Shown one piece after another: positions 33,429 through 41,702 of a stretch of DNA of 64,000 nt. The DNA is taken from the NCBI GenBank assembly GCA_964576535.1, contig CAZNWB010000003.1, positions 1 through 64,000 of the forward strand, in the 5' to 3' direction. Position 1 is the first letter of the stretch; every line of letters starts with the position of its first letter. The notes under the pieces were generated by a model that saw only the letters and a list, made by a program, of their open reading frames with translations, made no database searches and was not told where the DNA came from. This stretch comes from 2-02-FULL-66-22 sp964576535 (GTDB lineage: Bacteria > Methylomirabilota > Methylomirabilia > Methylomirabilales > 2-02-FULL-66-22). The position numbers were made by a program, and so were the translations under genes.

Positions 33429-34403
33429 CTAAATCCGCAGCGCGCCGCCCTCCAGGACCACCCGACCGTCCAGCGTCAGCGTCGGATGGTACATCATGCC
33501 ATCGAAGTGGCAGGCGGCCTTCGTCGTCCCGCCGAGGTTGGCGCTGGTCCCGATGCCGATGTGCACGGTGCCGAAGGCGCCGTGGTCCTGGGCCCACACG
33601 CCTGTGAGCATGTAGATCGCCGGGTTCAGGCCGATGGCAAGCTGGGCGATGTTATAGACCGCGGCATCCCCCATCTCCGCCCACACCTTTCGGATCATGT
33701 CGGCCTCGGGGCCGCCTTCCACCTTGACGATGCTCCCCTGCTTGACCGTGCAGCGGACCGGCACCCGGAGCGGCCCGATCCGAAGGTTCGGGATGCTGCC
33801 ATCGAAGACGATGATCCCTTCGGCCGTCCCGTCCACGGGCGAGATGTTCGCCTCGATGTTCGGGAAGGCCGAGAATTTGCCCGGCCGGTCCAGGATACAG
33901 TCGTGGGCGTTGCCGGAGCGCCCGCTGAGGTCGAAGCGGCAGTCGGTGCCAGCCGGGGTCGTGAGGTGGGCGCTGGATGCGGCGGTGAGCAGCTCGCCCA
34001 TCTTCCTCACCGTGGGCGATGCCTTCTCGAAATCCGCCTCGGCCCCGCCGCGCACGAGTTGGTCGGGCGTGGTCGCGGGCAGCGACAGCACCCGCGTGCC
34101 CTTCTTGAGGGCGTTTCGGGTCGCCGTCGAATGACTGATCGAATAGCTGACGGGAAGGAGGGCCACATCCGCGGCCAGCAGGGCGGCGGCCACGATGGCG
34201 GGCGGCTCATCCCCATCCACGGACACCGGCGTCATCACGGTGGTGACCACCTCCGGGGTGATCTCCAGCGCGGCCGTCGCCAGCGCCTCCGCGACCACGG
34301 AGGTGTCGGTGTCGGCCACGATCAGGACCTTTTCCCCTGCCTTGACCCGCGCGAGAATGCGGACGACCTTGCGCGCGCCGCCTATGATCCCTGCTATCTG
34401 CAT
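33429..34403 (-). CDS. M29 aminopeptidase-like/NicX-like metal-dependent protein
   Basis: 324 aa. The fold pattern matches the M29 aminopeptidase T group, which also contains 2,5-dihydroxypyridine 5,6-dioxygenase (NicX). The N-terminal ARVKAGEKVLIVAD is typical, and the late part carries HIGIGTSANLGG and the H-x-D pair in ACHFDGMM, as metal ligands in both groups. Peptidase or ring-cleaving dioxygenase cannot be told apart from sequence alone. As the last gene of an operon with a TctABC-type transporter and an MmgE/PrpD protein, a catabolic role is more likely than peptide hydrolysis. Confidence 0.7.
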   Translation of the reverse strand: MQIAGIIGGARKVVRILARVKAGEKVLIVADTDTSVVAEALATAALEITPEVVTTVMTPVSVDGDEPPAIVAAALLAADVALLPVSYSISHSTATRNALKKGTRVLSLPATTPDQLVRGGAEADFEKASPTVRKMGELLTAASSAHLTTPAGTDCRFDLSGRSGNAHDCILDRPGKFSAFPNIEANISPVDGTAEGIIVFDGSIPNLRIGPLRVPVRCTVKQGSIVKVEGGPEADMIRKVWAEMGDAAVYNIAQLAIGLNPAIYMLTGVWAQDHGAFGTVHIGIGTSANLGGTTKAACHFDGMMYHPTLTLDGRVVLEGGALRI

Positions 34404-34482
34404 GGACTCTTCCTCCTATCTCGGACATCAGGATGGACGAAAGATCCCCCACGCCGGGACGCCCGGTCGCCCCCAAGCGACC

Positions 34483-35994
34483 TCAGGGTCGTGCCACCGC
34501 GGGCTTTCTCCTCAACCGCCAGAGGGCCCGAGCCAGTGGGGCAAAGAGCGACAGCAGAGCGCAGATCGTCAACACGGCAGAAATCGGTCGGGTGAAGAAA
34601 ATGGAGAGGTCCCCGTGCGAGATCGTCAACGACTGGCGAAGCGATCGCTCCACCAAGGGGCCCAGCACGAGGCCCAGCACCGCCGGCGCGGCCGGAAACT
34701 CGAGTTTCCGCATGAGGTACCCGATGACGCCGAAGGCGAACATGACCCACATGTCAAAGACATTGTTGTCCGTGGCGAACACCCCCACGGCCGAGAGCGT
34801 GACGATGAGGGGCATGAGAATCTTGTAGGGAATACGCAGCATACTGGCCCACATCCCGACCAGGGGGAGGTTCAGGATGAGCAGCATGACATTCCCGATG
34901 TACATGCTGGCGATCACGCCCCAGACGAAGTCGGGGTTGCTCTGGAAGAGCAGCGGGCCCGGCCGCAGGCCGTGGATGAGCAGTGCGCCCAAGAGGACGG
35001 CCGTGGTCCCGGAACCGGGGATCCCCAGGGTGAGGAGCGGGACCATGGCTCCCCCGGCGGCGGCATTGTTGGCGCTCTCCGGCGCGGCCACGCCCTCGAT
35101 GATCCCCGTCCCGAACTTCTCCGGGTGTTTGCTGAGCTTCTTCTCCATCGCATACGCCATGAAGGAGGCGATGGTCGCCCCCGCCCCTGGCAGGACCCCG
35201 ATGAAGAAGCCCAGGAGAGAGCTTCGACCGATGGGGCCGAGGGAATCTTTCCAATCCTGCAGGTTCGGGAACAGATTCCGGAGGGTCAACTTGGTCCGGA
35301 CGAACACCTGTTCCATCGGCTCTTCCAGGTTGACCAGCACCTCGGCCACGGCGAAGAGCCCCACCGCCACCCCGATGAAGCCCATCCCATCCAGCAGGTA
35401 AATGTTCCCGAACGTGAATCGCTCCTCGCCGCTGATGGCGTCCACGCCCACAGACGCCACGATCAGGCCGAACACGCCGCTCATGATGCCCTTGATCATG
35501 GACTCCCCGGACAGGCTGGTCACCAGGGTGAGCCCCATGAAGGTCAAGGCGAAATACTCCGGCGGTCCGAAGGAAATCGCCACGTTGGCCAGGGGCGGGG
35601 CGATGAAGGTGAGCAGGACCACCGCCAGCGTCCCCGCGATGAACGACCCGAACGCCGCCATGCCGAGCGCCGGGCCGGCTCGGCCCTTCTTGGCCATCTG
35701 GTAGCCGTCCAGGGTAGTCATGACCGACGACGACTCCCCGGGCACGTTGATGAGGATGGACGTGGTGGAACCGCCGTACATGGCCCCGTAGTAGACGCCG
35801 GCCATGGTGATGATCGCCGTGGTGGCATTCAGGCCGAAGGTGATGGGGATGAGGATCGCCACCCCCGTGACCGGCCCGATACCCGGCAGCACGCCGATCA
35901 GGGTACCAAACGTCACACCGACGAAGCAGAAAAAGAGATTGTGAAGCGATAGGGCAACCTGAAAGCCCAGCAGGATGTTCTGAAAGATCTCCAT
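34483..35994 (-). CDS. tctA: Tripartite tricarboxylate transporter, large permease TctA
   Basis: 503 aa with 10-12 predicted membrane helices. The family signatures are clear: GVLPGIGPVTGVAILIP (about 34-50), GGSTTSILINVPGE (about 74-87), FFIGVLPGAGATIASF and GAMVPLLTLGIPGSGTTAV. TctA moves citrate- or dicarboxylate-like acids into the cell, using ions and a periplasmic TctC/Bug protein. Gene order on the minus strand is PrpD, tctC, tctB, tctA, M29-like. The transported compound is unknown. Confidence 0.95.
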   Translation of the reverse strand: MEIFQNILLGFQVALSLHNLFFCFVGVTFGTLIGVLPGIGPVTGVAILIPITFGLNATTAIITMAGVYYGAMYGGSTTSILINVPGESSSVMTTLDGYQMAKKGRAGPALGMAAFGSFIAGTLAVVLLTFIAPPLANVAISFGPPEYFALTFMGLTLVTSLSGESMIKGIMSGVFGLIVASVGVDAISGEERFTFGNIYLLDGMGFIGVAVGLFAVAEVLVNLEEPMEQVFVRTKLTLRNLFPNLQDWKDSLGPIGRSSLLGFFIGVLPGAGATIASFMAYAMEKKLSKHPEKFGTGIIEGVAAPESANNAAAGGAMVPLLTLGIPGSGTTAVLLGALLIHGLRPGPLLFQSNPDFVWGVIASMYIGNVMLLILNLPLVGMWASMLRIPYKILMPLIVTLSAVGVFATDNNVFDMWVMFAFGVIGYLMRKLEFPAAPAVLGLVLGPLVERSLRQSLTISHGDLSIFFTRPISAVLTICALLSLFAPLARALWRLRRKPAVARP

Positions 35995-36092
35995 AGGGTT
36001 CCGTCCCTAGCCCATTCCGTCCTACGTCGCCGCCACGACGTCACCCGGCGCTCCCACGTGATTCCGAGGCCGGCGACAGGCGCACCTCCAGT

Positions 36093-36551
36093 CTAAAAGC
36101 CAAATATATTCCTCGGAAGGCTGACACCCAGCAATACCTGGAAGACAACATACAGCCCGACGGCATTCAGCACGGCCACCAGCACGGCCGTGGCCCACTT
36201 CTCCCGCTCCACGACGCCCAGCAGGAAGGCGGTGAGAAGCCCGGTGCCCAGCAGAAAGCCAAGCCGTTCCAGCAGGAGGATATAGGCGGCCAGGCCCCCG
36301 ATGGTTGCCCCGACCGGGATCAACCCCTTTCGGTTCGGGAACAGACGTCGTTCCACGGCAGCGACTGGCTGGCGGCGAGCCGTGACCAGGAGCAGGATGG
36401 ACAGAATCGCCATGAGCCCGCCGAGCCAGAAGGGCAAGAACCCGGCGCCCGGCCCGAATGTTCCGCTGGGGGGCAGGCGCCGGGACCCTTCCATGAGGGC
36501 GAGCGAAAAGACCACGAGGAGAATCCCGGTGACTTGGTCGGCCCGTCGCAT
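36093..36551 (-). CDS. tctB: Tripartite tricarboxylate transporter, small permease TctB
   Basis: 152 aa with four predicted membrane helices. The N-terminal RRADQVTGILLVVFSLALME and the GPGAGFLPFWLGGLMAILS segment are typical of TctB. It lies 21 bases from tctC and about 100 bases from tctA on the same strand. TctB is needed for complex assembly; its exact role is not clear. Confidence 0.92.
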   Translation of the reverse strand: MRRADQVTGILLVVFSLALMEGSRRLPPSGTFGPGAGFLPFWLGGLMAILSILLLVTARRQPVAAVERRLFPNRKGLIPVGATIGGLAAYILLLERLGFLLGTGLLTAFLLGVVEREKWATAVLVAVLNAVGLYVVFQVLLGVSLPRNIFGF

Positions 36552-36572
36552 CGCTGGACCTGCGTTCCCGGC

Positions 36573-37547
36573 CTATTTCAGCAGGCCCATCTCCTTGAGG
36601 ACTTCCTGGTAGCGGGCATGCTCCCCATCCAGCCACTTGCCGAAGGTCGGGCCATCCATCCAGGCCTCGGAGAGCATATTCTCTTTAATGTATTTCTTGT
36701 AGATGTCGGTCTTCGTGTACTTGAGGAAGGCCTCCTCCAGCACTTTGCGTGCCTCGTCGGGGATGCCCTCGGGCCCCACCAGCCCCCGATTTTGCACGTA
36801 GATGGCGTTGATCCCCTGTTCCTTCAAGGTGGGGACCTCGGGGGCTCCGGCGAGGCGCTTCTCCGCAAAAACGCCGAGCGTCCGCACCTTATTGGCCTTG
36901 GCCAGCTCCAGGGCTTCCCCCGGGTTGGCGACGGCGATATCTACGTGACCGCCCAGGAGGGCGGCATTGACCTCCCCACCACTGTTGAACACAATGTAGT
37001 TCAGTGCGACCCCGGCCGCCTTCTCGATGAGATATGCGCAGATGGAGTCGGACGAGCCCAGTTGGGTTCCCCCCACGGTGATCCTCTTCGGATTGGCCCT
37101 GGCATCCTCGACGATGTCCTTCATGGACTTGTATTTCGACTCGGCCCTGACGATCACCATGTACTCATCGAAAGCGAAATTGGCGATTGGGGTGAAATCC
37201 TTGTAGGTGACTTGTGACTTCCGGAGGATCGGCGTGGTCAGGAAGCTGGTCACGGCAGTCAAGAGGAAGTAGGGGTCTTTCTTCTTGCCCCCAACGTAGG
37301 CATAGGCAATGGCGCCGCTGGCGCCTGGCTTGTTCTCCACGACGATGGGTTGGGGCAGGATTTTCTCCTTCTCAAGGGCGGCCGCGAGCGTCCGGGCAAA
37401 GATGTCACTGCCGCCGCCGGCTCCGGCATGGACGACCAAGGTGATGGGCTTTTCGGGGAACTTCGCGGCCTCCCCCGTACCGCCTGTCCCTAAGAGCAAT
37501 CCCACTGCAACCAGGACCCCAACGCTCCCAACCCCGTACGTTCTCAT
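36573..37547 (-). CDS. tctC: Tripartite tricarboxylate transporter solute-binding protein (TctC/Bug family)
   Basis: 324 aa with a signal peptide (about 1-27). Family motifs include FPEKPITLVVHAGAGGGSD (about 30-48), VVENKPGASG (about 69-78) and the strand GTQLGSSD in the ligand region. Many Bug proteins bind carboxylates through backbone contacts and two water molecules, so the ligand is not predictable by motif. It is followed by tctB and tctA and preceded by an MmgE/PrpD gene, which together imply uptake and breakdown of an organic acid. Confidence 0.93.
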   Translation of the reverse strand: MRTYGVGSVGVLVAVGLLLGTGGTGEAAKFPEKPITLVVHAGAGGGSDIFARTLAAALEKEKILPQPIVVENKPGASGAIAYAYVGGKKKDPYFLLTAVTSFLTTPILRKSQVTYKDFTPIANFAFDEYMVIVRAESKYKSMKDIVEDARANPKRITVGGTQLGSSDSICAYLIEKAAGVALNYIVFNSGGEVNAALLGGHVDIAVANPGEALELAKANKVRTLGVFAEKRLAGAPEVPTLKEQGINAIYVQNRGLVGPEGIPDEARKVLEEAFLKYTKTDIYKKYIKENMLSEAWMDGPTFGKWLDGEHARYQEVLKEMGLLK

Positions 37548-37654
37548 AGCCCACCTCCTGTGGAAAAACCGGAGTCAGTTGCCCCCGACTCTCCGCGAAT
37601 GCGTCCGGCCTCGTGGCGCCTTCCTGACGCCGTCCCGCTCCCACCCCGTGAGTG

Positions 37655-39157
37655 CTACTTCCTCCCCTTACCCCGTGTCTGTCGGGTTCGAGGACCCGCT
37701 TTCCGGGACCGGCCGGTGCGACTCGGCCGACCCCCGGCCGTTCCGCGTGACAGCAGCGCGGTCAGCTCCCGCACATCCCGGAGCTCCTCGAGTCCCCCCA
37801 CCAGCTCGATGACCCGCTCCGCCTTGTCCTTGGGCCAGCGGCTGAAGCCGGCGCACTCCCGGAACTTGTCCGCCACTTCCTCGTAGCTCATGGGATTCGC
37901 CGGGCTGCCCTTGCCAAAATCGGCCCGGCCGGAAATCCTCCGCCCGTCCGTCAGCGCGATCTCGAGGATGGTCGTCATCTTGTCATAGCCGGCGGCCTCG
38001 GCCTCGGGGTGGACGCCGAAATCCACCTTCTGGATCATCGCCTGCACGTCCGGCCGGTTGACGACCTCGTCGGTGAACTCGGCCAGCCCCGCCTTCCGCT
38101 CCAAGAGCAGGATGGCCATGCAGAACTCCATGCTGAACTTCGCCTGCAGCTCGGTCCGGGGCCGGTGGTGGATGAGGGCATTGGGCATGTTCTGGTTGGT
38201 GCCGACCTTCACGCTCTGGACCAGGTCCGGCTGGATGTTGTGCTGCTTGATCAGGGAGAGCATGCGGGTCATGCCGGGATGGGTGAGGGACCCGGAGGGA
38301 TGCGGCTTGATGGAGACCCCCGGATGCATGAAGGTCCAGGGGTTGCCGAGCTTCCCCCGGATCGCCCCCTCCTCGTACCCGCCCCCCGCGGCGTGGAAGA
38401 ACCCGCGCGGGGCCTCCAGGATGTGGGGGGTCGCCGTGAAGCCCAGGCTGGCGAATTCGGCCGCGAGGACGCCGCTTTCCGCCGCGCGGCCCGCATGGAA
38501 GGGCTTCATCATCGTCCCGAAGTTCTCCCGGAGGCCGGCGGAGAGGCTGCCGGCAATCCCCAGGGCCACGCCGGCCCCCTCGGCCGGAAGTGTGAGCAGG
38601 TTGGCCAGCCCCGCCGCCGCGCCGAAGGTCCCGATGGTCGCCGTGGAATGGAACCCGTGCTGGTAGTGCCGCGGGTTGATGGCCTCGGCGATCTTGCACT
38701 CCACCTCCACGCCGACGTGATAGGCGGTGAGCAGGTCTTTTCCCGAGCGGCGGTCCCGCTCGGCCACCGCCAGGACCGCCGGCAGGGCCGGCGCCGTCGG
38801 ATGGGTGAGCAGGCCGTAGACCCGATCCTTGGCCACTGCCAGTTGCGTGTCATCGTAATCGTCGGCGTGGATCGCGGTGCCGTTGGCAAAGGCCGCGAAC
38901 CGCGGCGGAACGCGCAGGGGAGTCCCGATGATGCTGCTCGCCCCACCGGAACACCCCAGGCCTTGGAGATGGCGGCGGAGGAGTTTCCCACTCTTGGCCA
39001 CGGAGCCCGCCAGGGCCAGCCCCAAGCCGTCGAGGATGGATTTCTTCCCGAGGCGCACCACGTCCGCCGGGAGATCCTTATAGTGTGTGGAGGCGATGAA
39101 ACCGGCGACATAGGCGGTGAGTGATCCGGGCTCGGCCGCGACTCGCTCTGCGCTCAT
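37655..39157 (-). CDS. MmgE/PrpD family protein
   Basis: 500 aa. Typical features are ILDGLGLALAGS (about 42-53), the ADDYDDTQ motif near 97-104, HPTAPALPAVLAVAE (about 117-131) and the VGVEVECKIAEAINP helix. Members include 2-methylcitrate dehydratase and related hydratases/isomerases of small acids. The extreme C-terminus (about 470-500) is a basic Arg/Lys/Gly-rich tail not typical of the family. First gene of the operon with tctCBA, so its substrate is probably the imported acid. Confidence 0.88.
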   Translation of the reverse strand: MSAERVAAEPGSLTAYVAGFIASTHYKDLPADVVRLGKKSILDGLGLALAGSVAKSGKLLRRHLQGLGCSGGASSIIGTPLRVPPRFAAFANGTAIHADDYDDTQLAVAKDRVYGLLTHPTAPALPAVLAVAERDRRSGKDLLTAYHVGVEVECKIAEAINPRHYQHGFHSTATIGTFGAAAGLANLLTLPAEGAGVALGIAGSLSAGLRENFGTMMKPFHAGRAAESGVLAAEFASLGFTATPHILEAPRGFFHAAGGGYEEGAIRGKLGNPWTFMHPGVSIKPHPSGSLTHPGMTRMLSLIKQHNIQPDLVQSVKVGTNQNMPNALIHHRPRTELQAKFSMEFCMAILLLERKAGLAEFTDEVVNRPDVQAMIQKVDFGVHPEAEAAGYDKMTTILEIALTDGRRISGRADFGKGSPANPMSYEEVADKFRECAGFSRWPKDKAERVIELVGGLEELRDVRELTALLSRGTAGGRPSRTGRSRKAGPRTRQTRGKGRK

Positions 39158-39435
39158 TCTGGCCTCCTTTCAGACGTCTGGCGGGACGTAGCGCGGTTAT
39201 CACGGTTATTTCTTCTCGGCGCACCTCTGCCGCGCACCATTCCCCTGGGATGCGCGGGGGCAATTGGGTCCCGGCTGAAGGCCACTTGGTGTTGTTCAAA
39301 GAGGTCGCGGACGCGAGAACTCAGGAAGTACGGAGTGGCCTTGAGCGGGTCCTCTCGCTCACCCCACACCTGGAGGTGGGCCACGAAGGGGAACAGCGAT
39401 GACCAGTGCCGCCAGAGGCCTCCGACCGCATTCTC

Positions 39436-39900
39436 CTATGGGCCGGACATTTCGGACTTTCCGTTGAAGACGGCACCTTTCCATATCACCAAGCAGGGGG
39501 TCCGGATCGTACCGGTGACCTGGCTCGATCCCAGGAGCTCCACCCGCTGCGTCGCGGTAATGTTCCCCTGGACGTGACCGCTGACCTGCAGGGTCCCGAC
39601 CTTTATCTCCCCGTTCACCCGCCCGCGCTCGCCAATAATGAGGACCTCGCCGCGGACGATTTCCCCCTCCAGGTGACCATCCACGCGGACGGCGCCGCTG
39701 AAGCTCAGCTCGCCCTTTAACTGGATCCCTTCCCCCAGGAATCCGCGAACCTCGCTGAAGTCAATGGGGAGCGGACTGCGGCGGTCGGCAGTTCGCTTCT
39801 CCTGCTCTACCGGCTGAACCCGCTGCCGTCGTTCCCCCTGCCGCCGGTCCAGTACGACCTGAATATTTTCGTCGTCCGTGAAGTTTCGCATCAGAGGCAT
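39436..39900 (-). CDS. Bactofilin-type polymer-forming protein
   Basis: 154 aa from the ATG at 39900; the next ATG at 39891 is possible, and no strong ribosome site decides. The core (about 75-150) is a short right-handed beta-helix of the bactofilin type: KGELSFSGAVRVDGHLEGEI, then LIIGERGRVNGEIKVGTLQVSGHVQGNI. Bactofilins form cytoskeletal filaments at the membrane. The N-terminal tail carries two Arg-rich RRxGERR/ADRRS stretches, also seen in the small gene at 40674. Confidence 0.85.
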   Translation of the reverse strand: MPLMRNFTDDENIQVVLDRRQGERRQRVQPVEQEKRTADRRSPLPIDFSEVRGFLGEGIQLKGELSFSGAVRVDGHLEGEIVRGEVLIIGERGRVNGEIKVGTLQVSGHVQGNITATQRVELLGSSQVTGTIRTPCLVIWKGAVFNGKSEMSGP

Positions 39901-40170
39901 CCAGCGATTAGCATGGAATCGTGCACGAGCCGCAAAGCCTCGACCCCTTTCCCGAGGCACCCCGTGCTGTGGAATCGGTTGCCGCAGTCTTACCGGACAG
40001 GCCTTGCACCGGAAGGGAAAGCGGGGATCGGCCTGAATGGCTGCGGGCAGCTCTCTATGACTCTGGCCGGTTTCTCTCCGCCTGGGCCTCGACCGGAACC
40101 TGCCGACCGGACGTTGCGGAATCGAGGCGCTTCATGCCCCCCAACGGGACCGGGACGTGGGAGGCATGAA

Positions 40171-40258
40171 TGGTGCCGGGGGAGGGAATCGAACCCTCAT
40201 GAGGCTAAGCCTCGCGGGATTTTGAGTCCCGTGCGTCTACCAGTTTCACCACCCCGGC
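40171..40258 (-). tRNA. trnL: tRNA-Leu (anticodon CAA)
   Basis: 88 bases including an encoded CCA. The acceptor stem is GCCGGGG/CCCCGGC. The anticodon loop CUCAAAA gives anticodon CAA. A long class II variable arm (GAGGCUUAGCCUC-like) and the T-loop GGUUCGAUUCC are present. Confidence 0.97.
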
Positions 40259-40273
40259 ATCTTTGACGATACC

Positions 40274-40302
40274 TTTTTACGTCGCCCCTGCCAGTGTGTC
40301 AA
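40274..40302 (-). promoter_or_regulatory. Promoter of tRNA-Leu
   Basis: On the minus strand TTGACA (40302-40297), a 17-base spacer, and TAAAAA (40279-40274), ending 15 bases before the tRNA 5' end. Confidence 0.7.
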
Positions 40303-40319
40303 GCGCTATGAACTCCATT

Positions 40320-40432
40320 GGGTGAAGGCACAGGGGCAGAGGCGCTGGGGAGCGGACACGGAGACAAGGAGGCGAGGGGAAGAGAGAGTCGGGGAAACGG
40401 AGATTCGGAGAAACGGAGAGGAGAGCGGGAAT
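40320..40432. repeat. Purine-rich GGAG array with 8-bp phase
   Basis: AAACGGAG, ATTCGGAG and AAACGGAG in phase (about 40395-40418), embedded in a longer GGGGAGCGGACACGGAGACAAG-like purine run between the divergent tRNA promoters. Confidence 0.55.
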
Positions 40433-40438
40433 TTTTTC

Positions 40439-40467
40439 TTGACGCTGCGCACGTCCGCTGGTAAGAA
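40439..40467 (+). promoter_or_regulatory. Promoter of tRNA-Ala
   Basis: TTGACG (40439-40444), a 17-base spacer and TAAGAA (40462-40467), about 70 bases before the tRNA. Confidence 0.6.
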
Positions 40468-40536
40468 AGAGGCGAGCTGAGGGCGCAAAACGGCACCCCC
40501 TCGACGCCGAAGCACCTTCAGCTCATCTGCATTTTA

Positions 40537-40612
40537 GGGGCTGTGGCGCAGTTGGGAGCGCGCGTGACTGGCAGTCACGAGGCCAGGGGTTCGAATCCCC
40601 TCAGCTCCACCA
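40537..40612 (+). tRNA. trnA: tRNA-Ala (anticodon GGC)
   Basis: 76 bases with encoded CCA. The acceptor stem is GGGGCUG paired to CAGCUCC (one G-U). The anticodon loop CUGGCAG gives GGC. The T-loop GGUUCGAAUCC is standard. Confidence 0.97.
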
Positions 40613-40618
40613 GAACCG

Positions 40619-40651
40619 AAAGCGGGACCCGGCATCGGGTTCCGCTTTTTC
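40619..40651 (+). terminator. Rho-independent terminator after tRNA-Ala
   Basis: AAGCGGGACCCG and CGGGTTCCGCTT pair around a short loop (CAT) and run into TTTTT, seven bases after the tRNA. Confidence 0.85.
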
Positions 40652-40673
40652 GTTCCGACCAGCCCCTCTCCCC

Positions 40674-40880
40674 TCAGGGCCAACGATTGCGCCACTGATA
40701 ATCCAAGTGCTCGGGGACTGCATCGGTCTGATCGGCCATCCGGCGTAGCCCCCGACGCCTGTCCGTTCCACGCCGCCTCTCGACCCCGGCCGGAATATTC
40801 GCTGGGTCCGCAGGCGACTGGCGCCGCTCCCCCTGTCTTCTGTCTCGACCGGATCGCCGGTTCACAACGGTGGCGGCCAT
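40674..40880 (-). CDS. Small Arg-rich protein
   Basis: 68 aa. Two related Arg-rich blocks, NRRSGRDRRQGERR (about 7-20) and ERRRGTDRRRGLRR (about 34-47), are joined by a short neutral linker, then an acidic/aromatic end (PEHLDYQWRNRW). Repeats of this RRxGxDRR kind occur next to PilZ or bactofilin domains, and the bactofilin upstream carries a similar stretch. A GGGGGGAGG run precedes the ATG. RNA, DNA or membrane-lipid binding is possible. Confidence 0.5.
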   Translation of the reverse strand: MAATVVNRRSGRDRRQGERRQSPADPANIPAGVERRRGTDRRRGLRRMADQTDAVPEHLDYQWRNRWP

Positions 40881-40893
40881 CCTCCCCCCTGCC

Positions 40894-41118
40894 CTACCGG
40901 CCGGGCACTTGCTGTTCGCCCGGCCAGCTCAGGCGAACGCTGGCCTCGTCAAAAGCCACCCGGCACCGACGGCAGAGAAACTTCGGATGGCCCCATTCCG
41001 GGAGATACCCCGCTTCCACGTCATCCTGCCCGCACGCCGGGTGGATAAAGATGTAGCGAACGCTCCGGCCACCCCCCCAGATCCGCCTCATAAGCCACCG
41101 ACGAATGTCCATGTTCAC
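40894..41118 (-). CDS. Small Cys/His protein, possible zinc ribbon
   Basis: 74 aa. One C in FIHPACGQDD and the pair CRRC in PKFLCRRCRVAF give three Cys plus nearby His, a possible metal site. The sequence has good hydrophobic/charged balance (YIFIHPACGQDDVEAGYLPE). The codon pattern fits the genome. The family is not recognised. It lies 13 bases upstream of the Arg-rich gene on the same strand. Confidence 0.55.
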   Translation of the reverse strand: MNMDIRRWLMRRIWGGGRSVRYIFIHPACGQDDVEAGYLPEWGHPKFLCRRCRVAFDEASVRLSWPGEQQVPGR

Positions 41119-41140
41119 CTACCCCAAAAACCGCTGCAAC

Positions 41141-41218
41141 GCTGGAAGGCTTGGAGGCTAGAACGCTCTGGGTCCGCACTCCAGCCTCTCAGCATCCTGG
41201 CCTTCCAGCCTCCTAGCC
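41141..41218. repeat. 8-bp GCTGGAAG array with inverted arm
   Basis: GCTGGAAG, GCTTGGAG, GCTAGAAC and GCTCTGGG (41141-41172), then the inverse-style CTCCAGCC, TCTCAGCA, TCCTGGCC, TTCCAGCC and TCCTAGCC (41179-41218). The stop codon of the 41213-41578 gene lies in the last unit. Confidence 0.8.
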
Positions 41219-41578
41219 GTCGCGCGGGCTTCCGCCCGGCGCCGTTGCCAGGGCATGCGCGCGATCCAGCACCTCTCGGATCGCCTCTTCCCGAATCCGC
41301 CGGTCCTCCCCGGGGATGGGCCGCGGCGCCTGCCGGAGCCAGGCCAGATAGGCCCCACAGGCCTGGAACAACTCCTCCGACAGATCGCTCAGCTCCTCGA
41401 AAAGGGGGATCGGCAGGTGAAGCCATCCATCGAGGAGATCGCTTCCCATCCACTCGACCAGGCCCCCGAGGACCTGCTCCACGGCGGGAGCCTCTCTCTG
41501 CTGAGCGATTCGAATGAACAGGGTCCCCCAGCGGTCGAGATCCTGCGTGAGCCGCTGGAGTGGCGAACGCTCGGCCAT
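41213..41578 (-). CDS. Hypothetical helical protein
   Basis: 121 aa from the ATG at 41578; the frame extends to 41623. The translation is Leu/Glu/Arg-rich and helical (LQRLTQDLDRWGTLFIRIAQ, PIPLFEELSDLSEELFQACG) with no membrane segment, signal or known motif. It lies just downstream of the MEMO-family gene on the same strand. The C-terminus runs into an intergenic octamer array, so the true end may have been changed by repeat insertion. Confidence 0.5.
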   Translation of the reverse strand: MAERSPLQRLTQDLDRWGTLFIRIAQQREAPAVEQVLGGLVEWMGSDLLDGWLHLPIPLFEELSDLSEELFQACGAYLAWLRQAPRPIPGEDRRIREEAIREVLDRAHALATAPGGSPRDG

Positions 41579-41702
41579 GACGCGATCAGGACCATCCAGG
41601 AGCCAGTTGCACGTAAAGGGCACACACGGTCACGCGTACAGCGCGAGCGCGGGTACCCAGCGCACCCGGCTGGGTGTCAGCCGCGTGGGCTGGGTGCCAC
41701 CG

